From positions 294,329 to 358,328 of the forward strand of contig NW_020170389.1 in assembly GCF_000524195.1 (NCBI RefSeq): a stretch of DNA of 64,000 nt, read 5' to 3'. The stretch is from Echinococcus granulosus (taxonomy: Eukaryota; Platyhelminthes; Cestoda; Cyclophyllidea; Taeniidae). The first letter of the stretch is position 1, and each line of letters begins with the position of its first letter. The translations under genes and the position numbers were made by a program. This document shows positions 1 to 10,941 of the stretch, piece after piece. The notes under the pieces were generated by a model. That model was not told the origin of the DNA. It saw only the letters and a list, made by a program, of their open reading frames with translations, and ran no database searches.

Positions 1-778
1 TTTGAAGTAAGCACTGACCTTGATTTCATTTCTCCAAGCTCCAAGTGACGATTGCCTCACTTCTTTGCCATTAATATTAGTGGTTCACATGATGACACGA
101 GCAGTAGTAAAGATAGGTGGTCATTGAAAGTGAGACGATACCCTTTGTAAAAGTGAAATCCCCAAGTAACTTGTATGTGTTTGAAAAGAAATTGCGGACT
201 GTACCGGTGATTGTTTGACGGAATAGAATATCGTAGGAAGCTTTCTGCAGTTAGCTTTTTCACGGTAAAAAATAAGCGAACCTACTTTATAAACCCGGGT
301 GCCCAAATTGGGTGAATAGTAATCCATTCATCAAATTTAAAGCCATATTTTCCTACAGAATTGCTGCAAAGGTGTTTTTTAAAAGTTCCTCCGAAATGCT
401 AGATGAATTTTCTTTTCAAAACTTGCAATTTGACTTTCTTAAAAGTTTTACTTATAGTGGGGTCCAGGCGTAGTGAACGAGAGTGAACAAAGCTAGAGAG
501 TTGCCATTCCACATTTTTCAGCTGTTGTCACTAATAATTGTAGCTTTAAGAATAAGTTTGGTGTGCAGGGCCTCGCGAAAATTCCAGTTAAACGTTTTGC
601 GGGAAGAAACCAATTTTCGGAATCATACTAAGATGAAAATTTTAGTAAAAGGAGGGCCGTCAAGTAATGCAACGAGTCGCGATTGTTGATTAACAATTTG
701 GAAAGGTACTAAGCGCATTCCAATTCCAATTAAGCTATTTTAAATGATTTCAACATTTCTTAGGTTACCAATGGCAAA

Positions 779-3700
779 TCACCAAACATTTCCATTGACA
801 TACACTGAAGTGGGCTCAAAAAATTCCCTCATTTTAGCACTACTTGCAGAAATGTGAAGATAATTCAAGGAGGAATAACAGCCAGTGGTGTCCGAGTGCA
901 TTGTGTCTAACTCTCGCCCTTTAGCATGAGCCCCTGAAGACGCCAGCGAAGCTTCCTCTATGAAAACCACATTTAATAGGGAATAATAGCAACCTTACGT
1001 ACACAAGGAATTATTAGCAGGGTTGTTCCACGGGAATATGATTCTCCCATGGGTTCATTGGGAAGTGTGAAGGATTTATAGCAATTCAATCGCATAATCT
1101 GAACTACGACCAAGAGGGATGGTTCACGTAATCAGAAGAGTACAAGCGGAATAGGCTACAGGAAAGGCATTTTCGTGTTAGAATCGTCAATGCTCCGATT
1201 TACGGCACCGTTAGGTTAAGTAATAACAATGAAGCACAAAAGCGAATTTCTTAGAAATCCGCGTCAGTTTTTAATAAATATAGTGAAGAAGGTACCATTT
1301 TTATGGGGGGTTCAAAAACTTTATTATGGAGAAATGTGGCTTTGTGAAAAGGGATGAAAACCGCTTTGGATAGTGTAAAACTTCTTGAACCCTCATTGAC
1401 TCCACTAATTAGTAACAGATTGATTAATTTGCACATTTTAAAGAGGATTCCCGAAAAATAATATCTGTTTAAAGTGCGACCACCCTATGATACTTCATGA
1501 GTCTTCTCGAATACACCATTCAAACAATTCTCGAGGATTTTTAAAACGTTGACAGAGGTGAGTTGAAGAAGGTATTCAGGAGTCTTGAAGAAAAGAGCTC
1601 ACCTGTAGTATGAAAATGACCCCAACGCCGCTGGCTAGTCGTCTTACGGACACCGAACAGCTGTGGATGAATGCCAAAGGGAAATGTTCGGAAAACTCCC
1701 CCCACCGCCGTCTCAGTCGACGTCAGCAGTAAGGGCTTCTTGCTTGCATTCTTTGCCGACACTGGATGCGATTGACGTCTTCCCACCTCCCTATCTCCCG
1801 TCGGCTGCCACGACGACGCTGAGGCACCGGCAAGGAAGTCCACAGGCGCGGCGGCATTCTTACAGGGGCGGCTATGAACTTGAGGCTGGTAACTGCTTCC
1901 GCTCTGATAAGAATGTGTGAGGTCCTGAGGTTTTCGACGAATCAAAGCCTCTGTAACGTTCGAGTAATTTCTTTCACCTAAACGAAGTGATTAGAGAAGC
2001 ATAACAAAGAAGGCATGCTAATAGTACCGAGGCCTTTCTTGGCAGCGCTAGTGCAACCACTCTCCGGTGTAGGATATCCGTAGAGTGTCAACCACGGAGG
2101 TTCATCCCGAGCCTCTGGAGAAAATTCGTCTGTCAGCAGCAGGTTTCCACCAAGCGGGCTGTGCGTCTCGCTACACATATAGCTTTGGGTTCGCGAGCGT
2201 AGATGTGCACCGACGTTCCATCCTAGCTCACAGAAGGCGACGAATTAACTACTACTTAAACAAAACCAGTACACATTAAAAAACACCAATTACCGTGTGT
2301 TGAGGAAGTGCTTCCAAAGCTGTCGAGTTCTGAAGCGCTCAGACCACCTTCCATAGGTCTGGTACTAACCATTGCGATCGATGCTAAGAGTAGCTCTTCT
2401 TCGAGAGAGATAGTGCGATGACGAGTCTTGCCAGGCATGGTTGTGGAGACCAAAGTTGTGAGCGTCCTACGCCGCAGGCGTTGAAGCTCCCGAAGGCTTT
2501 TGGCAGGCTCGAAGATGCCCTGCAAAGTGTTTTGATCATGTTCCCCTTCTCCCTCCTTTTCCAAATTCTTCCGCCAATAGCATGAGTCACTGCCAAAATT
2601 GGAAAACCCAATATCACTGCTACGTTTCTCCGGTGCAAGTATGCGACTGTTCTTTCATCTTATGGAGTAATCACAGCAACTAGAATGGTTGTTATTAATT
2701 ACTAGGACCTCTATACCACACGCACAAATTCTTAAACAATTAAAACACGATTCTCGTAGCAAGAAAAAAAACTGGGGACTAAACATACCCTGATTTCTTA
2801 AATTTTCGCGCCTTCACCTAAAGTTGAAAACACAACATCTAAGGCAAGTGTGAAACGACACGAGGTGTTAATTACAAAACTAGCTATCTAATCAAACTAA
2901 GACATGTTATTATGTTGGTTCAATCAAAATAGTATTAACTGTTCCTGAAAACCTACGCTTATACGAGGTACAGTCTCTGAGTTCTTCAGAGCACAGATCT
3001 CCCGCGAAGAACGGAAAAAGCTGTGATTCATCCAATGTGGTACAATGTACACTTCGGGATTTGCCGGATTTGCGAAATCCCGACACTAAAAAGTATTAAA
3101 ACACGTGATTAAAAACAGAACTAGTTTACCATTAGATGGAAGGAATATTTACCACAAATAGGGGAACAGCGTGAAGAGGCTGGTGACCCAAACAGACTAA
3201 ATGGACCACTGTTCCTGTAAAAGAGGACAAATTTACGAAATTCGGCTTAAATTTGGAATTTAGCCTACCTAAATCAAGCACTCGTCGCTTAGTGAATGAG
3301 ACTATATCACAATTAGCGTCGAAGACACCACAGCCCGGAGATATCACAATGCAAGCGTTGCCAGTTCGATCAAAACTTCGATCAACATTATAACACTCGT
3401 AGCCTACAAATACGATTAAAAAGGGAATGAACTCACTGGAGAGAGCCAAATTGAGCCCTTCCAAAATATTGGTCTCTCTGGCGGTCGAAAGGCGAATAGA
3501 CACGTGTTTGGAATCATTGATACCGGGAAGATTTCTAAGGACATAATTCCTTATCTCCTGCTCATAGCCTTTGAAGGCTAACATGAGCTGAGAAAAGCTC
3601 TTTTTCCATTCTTCAATAGAATATCGTTCATTGTGAATAATGACCCTGGTTATAAAATAAAGAACGATGAATTCATCGAACCCAATATTGACGGATGAGG

Positions 3701-4767
3701 TATATTGATAGGCAGTAAACATTACTTGTAAAAGTCCACATACACTTGACCATCAGCATTTCTGGAAAATACGCTCTTCTCTGGAATTTCAACGGCTTTA
3801 AAGGATCGTTAAATACACAAAAAGGAGCCTTACAGGGAGCACTGACAAATACACGCGTTGATAGAATCAAAGTGACGTCATGAGTACAAGACATATTCTA
3901 AGACAGCAATGGATTACGGAAAAGGGAACATACAGTCCAAGATTGCAAGATAAGTTCACGCAAAAACTTAACACCCTTCTCAAAAAATAAATCACCAAAT
4001 TCGTCAAAGTTCCACATTTCCTTGCTCATTTGAATGAATATATGAAAAACAGCAGACGATGAGCGATAAAAAATCTAAATTTACTTTGCTATATATGTTA
4101 AAAGAAAAACAACCTTAGTTCGCTCGGATACGTATCCACAAGAGGTAACTTCACCTTTTCGCCACAACTCGCTTATATAGCCCCTACAGAGTGAGCAAAG
4201 ACGAAACACTCAACCTCATGACACCGTATTCAAGCATTGTGTTTAGGTGGACGATAGAGTCGGTCTAGCTATAGTAGTAAAAACGCATTGGGTTACCATA
4301 TTGTTCGTGAATTCCATCAAATCACGACGACCGTAGTATTGGTCACGGAAGCTTATTTCAACAAAATCCAACAAAACATCCTAACATAAATCATTTAAAT
4401 TGACTTAACTTACCCCTTTGAAGACCACTTTTACTGAAACAGTTTTATAGGGCTGCAATTTAATTGATTGTGCTAAAGACTGTTCAATGCTTATGGCATC
4501 TGAACAGAAGGATAAAACTCATATTCAAGACCTGCCTTTGTGCTGAAAGTCCTCTCGAAGGGATTTAACGAGAAAGAGCGTGGGATTCGGATGATCAGGA
4601 TGCCGCAACTCAATTATGTCCCCAGGCAGAATGCCATGATTATCGCGGGAATCCAAGAGGACATCATCTAAGCCTCAAATTGTCTTAATCATATTACCAG
4701 AAACACGAGATTTTGTGTCAACTCGAGGGTGACACAGCAATTTTAGTTTAACTTCAGACCTAGTCAT
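779..4767 (-). CDS. DEPDC5: DEPDC5/Iml1 homologue (GATOR1 subunit), N-terminal half
   Basis: Subunit of GATOR1, the GTPase-activating complex that shuts off Rag GTPases and TORC1 when amino acids are scarce. Exons (minus): 4698-4767, 4536-4667, 4414-4499, 4297-4380, 4215-4264, 4114-4183, 3934-4074, 3746-3897, 3437-3645, 3269-3403, 3153-3214, 2940-3085, 2294-2589, 2028-2129, 1603-1950; 779-957 is a weaker last exon. All junctions keep phase, giving about 694 residues to exon 15. The translation aligns without gaps to vertebrate DEPDC5 over long runs. Examples are [20 protein letters not shown] near the N-terminus, [36 protein letters not shown], and [14 protein letters not shown] followed by [10 protein letters not shown]. 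The C-terminal DEP and later domains are absent, so the gene must continue past the left edge. Exons 13-16 are low complexity and were placed by splice phase only. The 779-957 piece reads to a stop (NVW) and may really end at an internal donor. Confidence 0.88.
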
Positions 4768-5359
4768 AGAGTCGCACCTAAAGTCACCTCATGCATGAAA
4801 CAGTTTCATGTTCTCAATTCTCAGTCCAAGGTCAATGTGGTGAAGGTCAGTCAACTAGCCATTCAGATTAATGAATGATATAAAGCGGTGACTTACATTA
4901 CTTATTAGTTGGTAAAATTAGGGTTTTTTTAATTATCCTATGAATGTTTCCGATTATCCAACTTTGAGCCTCCTTGGTAATATTTGAGTATGTCGCGTTC
5001 TTCTGTCTGGCTTGAGTGGAATACTATTCTTTCTTTCTTCCTTTTCGAGTTTAACAGATTAATCAGACAATTACCAAAATCCTTCTTTTTAAAAAATCTG
5101 TACGATGGACCAGTAAGAGGTTATACACATCCTCGTCTTCGGATGTAAACATATGAAAAGTAAGATCCGTGTGTTAATGTTAATGAATAAAGTAATATTG
5201 AGGCTAAATGACCTGTAGTTTTGATGTAAGAATTAGCACTTTTTGAGCATTCGCGAAAATTCAACTCACAACTTTCCTGAATTGAAATATTAGATTTCCT
5301 TAGAACTGAAAGTGAAGTTCTTAGCCTTACTGAGTACTCAACTTGTACATTCATCCTTA
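4768..5359. other. Intergenic, no gene seen
   Basis: AT-rich stretch between the DEPDC5 start and the TRIM element. The only item noted is a 3' splice site (AG at 4778-4779) 10 nt upstream of the DEPDC5 ATG. No credible ORF or RNA gene. Confidence 0.4.
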
Positions 5360-5545
5360 TGTAGTACGATAGCGGTTTACCCCTTGGCACTGGTGAGGCG
5401 CCACTTTTGTATTCTGGACTAGTCCACTTATGCCTCGCTGGCCCTCGGGCCATGCCAGTAGCCCAAATGTCTTGTCTGTGCTGAATATATATTCTGCCCG
5501 AGTATTGTGTCTTCTTTCATCTTCAGGGAGTCTCAGGACGCTACA
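5360..5545 (+). repeat. 5' LTR of TRIM copy A
   Basis: Bounded by TGTAG and CTACA. Followed directly by TTGGTGGCAGCG, the putative primer-binding site. Matches the 3' LTR at 6139-6336 and, inverted, the LTR at 56143-56336. Confidence 0.75.
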
Positions 5546-6138
5546 TTGGTGGCAGCGCAAAGCCAATCCGATCTTAAAGGACATGTATCCTGATTTTCCG
5601 CTTCTGCCTGATAAGCCTTAGTGGATCGGAAGAAGCGCATATGCTACGGATGGGACAATGGCGATGACCCTAATAGAAGGGTTGAAGTTGACGTCTATCT
5701 TTGGCATCTATCCCAGCCCCGTGTTCTGCAGAAAAGCTATTAACAACTGAAGCGACGCTAGCCGTGAACCATCTGGGAGTTTCGTTACGGACTTTCCCTA
5801 CTGTCCCCCATGGATCTGTATTAAAGCCCATCCTTCCTTACACAAATCTAATTTAAGGCCAGTGTTCCTACATCCATCTATGGACACGCATAATGGCCAG
5901 CGCAATTCCCCTTCCTGAATCAAGTTCCTAAACCGGATGAAACTCCAGATCCAGTTAAGCTGCCAAGAGGGATCAGTGACGTTGAGGTCAAGTATCTCCT
6001 CAGTTGCAAGCTAATTTGGTGACTGGTACGGTCGGATTGTGGGTGTTTCTTCACGGCACGGACTACGTTGTAATGGCTGGTGCGGGAGGTTGACCTGCGG
6101 GAGCACCGGGGATGACGGTCGAAAGAGGAGGGGGGCTA

Positions 6139-6336
6139 CGTAATACGATAGTGCTTTATCTCTCGGTATTGGTGAGGCGCCAATTCTGTGCTTTGAATTA
6201 GCCCTCTTGTACCTCGCTGGGTGGGCTGGCCTTTCGGACCTTGCCAATAGCCCAGACACCTTCTCTGTGCTGAATATCTATATTCTGCCCGAGTATGGTG
6301 CCTTCTTTCGTCTTTAGGGAGTCTTGAGACGCTATA
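6139..6336 (+). repeat. 3' LTR of TRIM copy A
   Basis: Preceded by the polypurine run at 6121-6135. Its first base is C where the 5' LTR has T, and it ends CTATA instead of CTACA, so both termini have decayed. Followed by CTTA, the same four bases that precede the 5' LTR. Confidence 0.75.
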
Positions 6337-7599
6337 CTTATGCCTGTTCATATGTCTGCAATTATTCCCTTTGTGCTATTGAAATTATTCATCTTTCTCT
6401 GTGTATCTAAGTGGTGCCCTTATTTAGATTATGGTTTGTTAATGCGCATACCATGCATAGCACCTTTTAATCTTCTTCCTTCTGTGGTGGATAGTGAGAA
6501 CTGAATTGTTAAAAACACAATGTATTGTCAAGCTTGGACTACAGGGGTGACAAAAGTTTTGCAGTGAAGAAAGAATTGTACCTTCTTTGGTGATTGACGG
6601 TATTGTCTGAATCTTCAGCTTGTTGCCTAAAGGGTATGCCTAAAAACGTACTGCAGCATTTCTTTGTTTCATGTTCTGCCTTTTGAATTTCATATCAGAA
6701 CTTTACGAGTGTAATATTTCCGAATGTGGTTCCTGTTATGGTCACTTTTTGTTACAAAAATATCATCCTGCCTTCATTACGCCCTTGAAATTCAAAGACT
6801 TTGCCCTACATGAAAATTGAATTTGCGAATATTTTTTGCAAGTTTGTACTTATGAGATTGGTGGAAGTAGATGAGTTTTCGCGAGCATTGAAGCCGTACC
6901 ACTGTAGGTCCTTTCACGAGAACGCTACTTCAAGGGGTGAACATTGGATGTGTTTAGTTGACTGTCCTGGAGTAAAAGATAATAGAGAATGTAGCTTTTT
7001 TCGCTTTTCATTTCACGCATGTAATGACGCGTACTTAGCCTCTGCAGTTCTTTTGTGCCGTTAGCATCAGCCTTGAAATTAGGCAGAACTACTACCCCTC
7101 CTTTTATTTCAAAGTTTTGTCGCGCACTTCTCTCATTTAAATTGTTTTCCTCCAGATACTAGGGCAGACTTTCCCATAACCCTTATGACCAATGGATTCT
7201 GCAAAGTTGCAGTTTCGTCTTCGATTTGTAACAAGCGAAATTCCTTTGGACTAACTGGTAATCGTCTGAGGATGTAAGAAGCCTTAGTAGGAATTAGTAT
7301 TTGCACAAACAGTCAAATCTTGTCTTAGACCACCGTGTGTGTGAGTGAGTCCGAATACCGTCGGAATAAAGATTTCAAACCCGAGGTCATTACTGCTGAC
7401 AACCCGGGCGTACTTGGGGCACGACCCCATCGTAGTACTGAGGTCCTGATGGGCGTGGGTGTTCACCTTTCCCACGCATTAATATCATCTTGGATGGTCT
7501 TGACATTAAATGAATATCAGTGTATTTAAAGTGTGACTCCAAATCGTATTAGCTAATCAGGTGAGCACAAACCGCACGCAAAGGAAGCCAGTGACACTT
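6337..7599. other. Intergenic, nothing recognised
   Basis: No ORF with family resemblance or convincing splice context, and no structured RNA. Short ORFs here (e.g. 6801-7064) look like chance. Confidence 0.4.
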
Positions 7600-9849
7600 C
7601 TAGAGCCTCGAAACAGGAATATTATTGCTGGAGTTGCAGGCACCTCCAGTAGATATGATTTCTGGCATGAATTCAATGGAAATTCCGAGTTCCCGTTGTA
7701 TCCGGTGCTGCCTTCACGAGCAAACGGAGAATAAATCCACAAAAACTGCTTACTTTATCTGTTTATAACGGCGTTTGGATTGTGTAAACCATCTTTAACC
7801 GTGTTTTAGTGTACTCCAATTTGAGGACTGCTTTAAAGTGTTTAGCCTAGTGGACCACTGAGGTGAAGAGGAATGCAATTATAACATCGGGGTTTCCTCT
7901 AAGTAGGTTGTGAGACACTGCAATCTGGGAGTGTCTACCATTATAAACTTGCAGAAGGGCTGGATGATTGGTGGCACGAGTATCGGGGATAGCAGGGCTC
8001 CACATTCTTACTGCGTTTTGAGTCGAAATCGTCACGCTCTACTTACTTTTCTGCAACAATAGATAAGGAGAGCCAAAAGCAGTCACGAAACGCAACCGAT
8101 GATTATCTTTACTCTCGGTGGAACCCAGCGACTGCAATGAAATTCCATCTGTCCATCCGGAATTGAAGGAGTTCATTCGATGAGCATTGTTTAAGATCAG
8201 GGGATATTCCAAATAGAGCACACTTTATTTGCTACTCACCTTTCATGGGAAACCTCATCAAAGAGACCGTGCAAGGGCTAAACAGTACACTTAATGGGAA
8301 CGCCTGACTAAAGGCAAATCCCGATAAGGTACCATGATCCAAATGCCAAGTACTTATACCCTAATTGTCAATTTGTCGAAGTGGCTCATTGCTTGCTGTC
8401 TCAGAGCATTCCAGAGCTCTTATCCAATTTGTTAAAAGACTGCGATATAAGCGATCCCAGAAAGGGGCAGCTGGTGGGAACTTGATGCGTTCTTATGGGC
8501 GCATAAAATGCTATTCCCCACTGTTCAAGCATTGAAGAGGGTACACATCCCTTCGACTTCTCTCAAGGAGAAATGTACAATTGTGATTAGGCTGTGGGAA
8601 AGCGTGAGGGCCCATTGTTACCCTATCGACAACCTTACTCTACGCTTATAACAGTGTGACTCCTAAGGCAGCTTTATCGACATGAAACTCGTCTTACGTT
8701 GGTAAAAGGAGCACAAAGGCGCTGATAGGGGCGTTCAGGTTTTAACAGTATCACTGTTGCCAAACCAGTAGCAGGAGGGAGAACAAGTAGATCTTGTGAG
8801 TAAGCAAAGGCATGTTTAGGTTTTGGATCAAACAAAAAAAACTATCCAAATGCTTGTGGTCTACCAGCTGACATTAGCATTTTGGTTCGCCTGAAATGCG
8901 ATAGTGATTCCTTCCCGATGGCATGGAACCACATGTCGTTGACCTTAGCTACTGTGCTGTCCTTGTCAAATCCTCGCGCTTATTCACAGTAAAATTTCCC
9001 CCACTCTCCGCAAAATTTCCCGATCGTGATACATGGACGAAGTCCATGCCTGAATTAGATGACCATCCATCCTTCGACTTTTGCTGGTGGTAATTAGCTG
9101 AAGGCGCATTTCACTATGATCTGGAGGCTTCTGACGCAGTCCTCACCTTTGTCACCTGTCATTCGGTCCTAAACAAAGATCAAGGATTCCGCTGTTTACT
9201 TTATAAATTATCTTTGGGACACAAACAACCTCACGAAAAAACTGCATCCAAAACGAGTAATTGTGTCGTTAATTGATAGTGCTTCTAAACTGCAGTCTTA
9301 ATGCTTTCTCATCAGTTTGAAATAGCTTAAATAACCTGATTTTTATCAATTATGTGATTTGAAGGAAAAATTAAAAACCACTCTTCTAATGGATACTTCC
9401 AATTCACCTTCATCGGAGTTCAATTTACATTTTGCCAGTAGGCACTAAATGGTACAGCCTATTAACCAATCCTCAGTTAGGTTTTGTCAAAAATAGGCGT
9501 AGTACATATTTGCTTGAACGTACATTTCATTTGAGAAGCTTTCAGTGAACACGATTCTCGAAAAGGATCGGCCGTCGGGAACACTGGTGTTGTGAACGTG
9601 AACACTCGAGACCTTACTCCTCGCTCTAAATATTATTAATAAGAGCGTCCTCACTCAGTCATTCTGTTCGTTCAAAGGCTTTAAAGGCCAAGGGAGAAGG
9701 GACGAGGTATAAATCTTTGACATGGAATACGGAACATACCACATTTCGACGTCCTTTTCCAAATTGACAGATGTGCTGTTCCAAGAGTGATTTAATACTT
9801 TCTCTAAATCATATATGAGCTGCCAACTATTATTTGCACATATTAACAT
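7600..9849 (-). CDS. Unidentified multi-exon gene
   Basis: I do not recognise the product. Evidence that it is a gene is phase-consistent exons with strong splice sites. The best exons (minus) are 8988-9049, 8698-8841 (48 codons, donor GTAAGA), 8522-8591, 8047-8131 (donor GTAAGT), 7886-8010 and the terminal 7600-7707, which ends in TAG. The intron 8011-8046 is exactly 36 nt. Others likely are 9230-9284, an exon ending at 8943, and an N-terminal exon with ATG at 9849 and donor GTATGT at 9739. Translated pieces include NFTVNDMWFHAIGKESL, LLVLPPATGLATVILL, IRMWSPAIPDTRATNH, NGRHSQIAVSHNLL and, at the C-terminus, SIEFMPEIISTGGACNSSNN. Cysteines and N-x-S/T sites suggest a secretory-pathway protein, but that is a guess. 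Exon order between 8132 and 8521 and before 9300 is unresolved. Confidence 0.5.
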
Positions 9850-10089
9850 AATATCGAATTAATTCGCTTTAATGAACATGCGCTTTAGGTCTGTGCAAAT
9901 GAGGCGCGAATTAGTATCCACGAATAAAGCGTTCGAATTGTATTTTTCAGATATTTTTGTAAATTGTATTACATATTTCTAGTTTAAATTTTATATCCGC
10001 TGGAGGAGTACTAAAAGGACTGTAAACAGCCTCCTATCCGTCGTGGCGCGCATTTTTGTACTCGCAGCATCCACGCTTTTCCTCCGGTA

Positions 10090-10941
10090 ATGGTTTTCGG
10101 CGATCTCAAGCGATCAGAGGGTTTGGAATGCCTCAATGCGTTTCTTCTTACTAGAAGTTATATTGAAGGGTTATTTGCGATCATCTTTGTGATCTATTGC
10201 ATTGACTTTAGGTTCCAGCCATCAAAAGCAGACGCCGTTGTTTTTGATGCAGTTGCAGATGCCCCTGATGCCAAGTACTTAAACGTTCTTCGTTGGTACA
10301 ATCACATTAATTCATTTGGAGACGAGCGTAAAAGGTTTCCAGGGGAGGCTAAAGATGTGAATTCTTACGGTCCCCTCGGTAGGTGACGTGTCCTTCTTAA
10401 TGGTGACCTTATTAGGCCTTGGATTTTGCGTTGACACTTGTTGCTTTTGTAGAAGTACCTACTTCTGCAACGAATGGGGAGAAGGATGAGGACAGTGATG
10501 ATCTTTTTGCATCTGATGATGACGAGGAGGTGGAAAAGCGTCATGCCGAATGCATTGCCGCCTACAACGCCAAGAAGGCTGCGAAAGCTGATAAACCCAT
10601 TGCCAAGTCTATGATTATTCTCGATGTGAAGCCTTGGGATGACGAGACCGACATGCTTGCTCTAGAAGCAGCCGTCCGCAGCATCCAAGCTGACGGTCTT
10701 CTCTGGGGAACATCAAAATTGGTCCCACTTGTGCAAAATCTCAAGAAACTTCAAATCACTTGCGTTGTTGAGGATGATAAGGTTGGATTTTTACGAGTTC
10801 ATCGGCTTTTTCTGGCTATTTTGACAATTATATTGCCACATTCCTGTTTCATAGGTTGGAACCGATTTCCTTGAAGAAGAGATTTCGAAGTTCGAAGACT
10901 ACGTTCAGTCTGTTGATATCGCTGCCTTTAACAAATTGTAA
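10090..10941 (+). CDS. EEF1B2: Translation elongation factor 1-beta (eEF1B alpha subunit)
   Basis: Guanine-nucleotide exchange factor that recharges eEF1A with GTP during translation elongation in the cytoplasm. Exons 10090-10169, 10212-10378, 10453-10781 and 10855-10941 give 220 residues, close to the usual 225. The N-terminal GST-C-like part (about residues 1-60) includes SYIEGFQPSKAD and [11 protein letters not shown]. An acidic linker follows at about 90-110 ([15 protein letters not shown]). The catalytic domain (about 130-220) has [42 protein letters not shown] and the C-terminal FNKL. Introns are 42, 74 and 73 nt, all GT-AG. The 42-nt intron keeps the frame, so naive ORF calling reads through it. 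The start is fixed by homology to the family N-terminus (MxFGDLK). A pyrimidine run (CTTTTCCTCC, 10076-10085) lies just upstream and could be a TOP-like motif; this is inference. Confidence 0.97.

Larger units (their letters stand above)
5360..6336 (+). mobile_element. Complete TRIM-like LTR element, copy A
   Basis: Non-autonomous LTR retroelement of 977 bp. The 5' LTR is 5360-5545, starts TGTAG and ends CTACA. The 3' LTR is 6139-6336, about 198 bp and diverged. They share, for example, CTGTGCTGAAT, ATATTCTGCCCGAGTAT and a GACGCTA end. A primer-binding-site-like TGGTGGCAGCG follows the 5' LTR at 5547-5557. A polypurine tract (6121-6135) sits just upstream of the 3' LTR. The direct repeat CTTA lies on both sides (5356-5359 and 6337-6340), as expected of a 4-bp target duplication. 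The interior of about 590 bp holds a broken gag-like leader (a DPNRRVEVDVYL motif near 5665) but no polymerase, so it must use enzymes from another element. Related copies are at 30590-30910, 51440-51780 and 56143-58069. Confidence 0.8.

Noticed and set aside
57..327. Overlapping minus-strand ORFs at the left edge as the next DEPDC5 exon
   Set aside because: The frame is open and hydrophobic, but I could not align it to any DEPDC5 segment or find a phase-matched acceptor.
1663..1920. 85-codon plus-strand ORF
   Set aside because: Antisense to the phase-consistent exon 1603-1950 assigned to the DEPDC5 homologue.
2085..2279. Plus-strand ORF near 2.1 kb
   Set aside because: It overlaps, antisense, the in-phase DEPDC5 exon 2028-2129 and shows no independent support.
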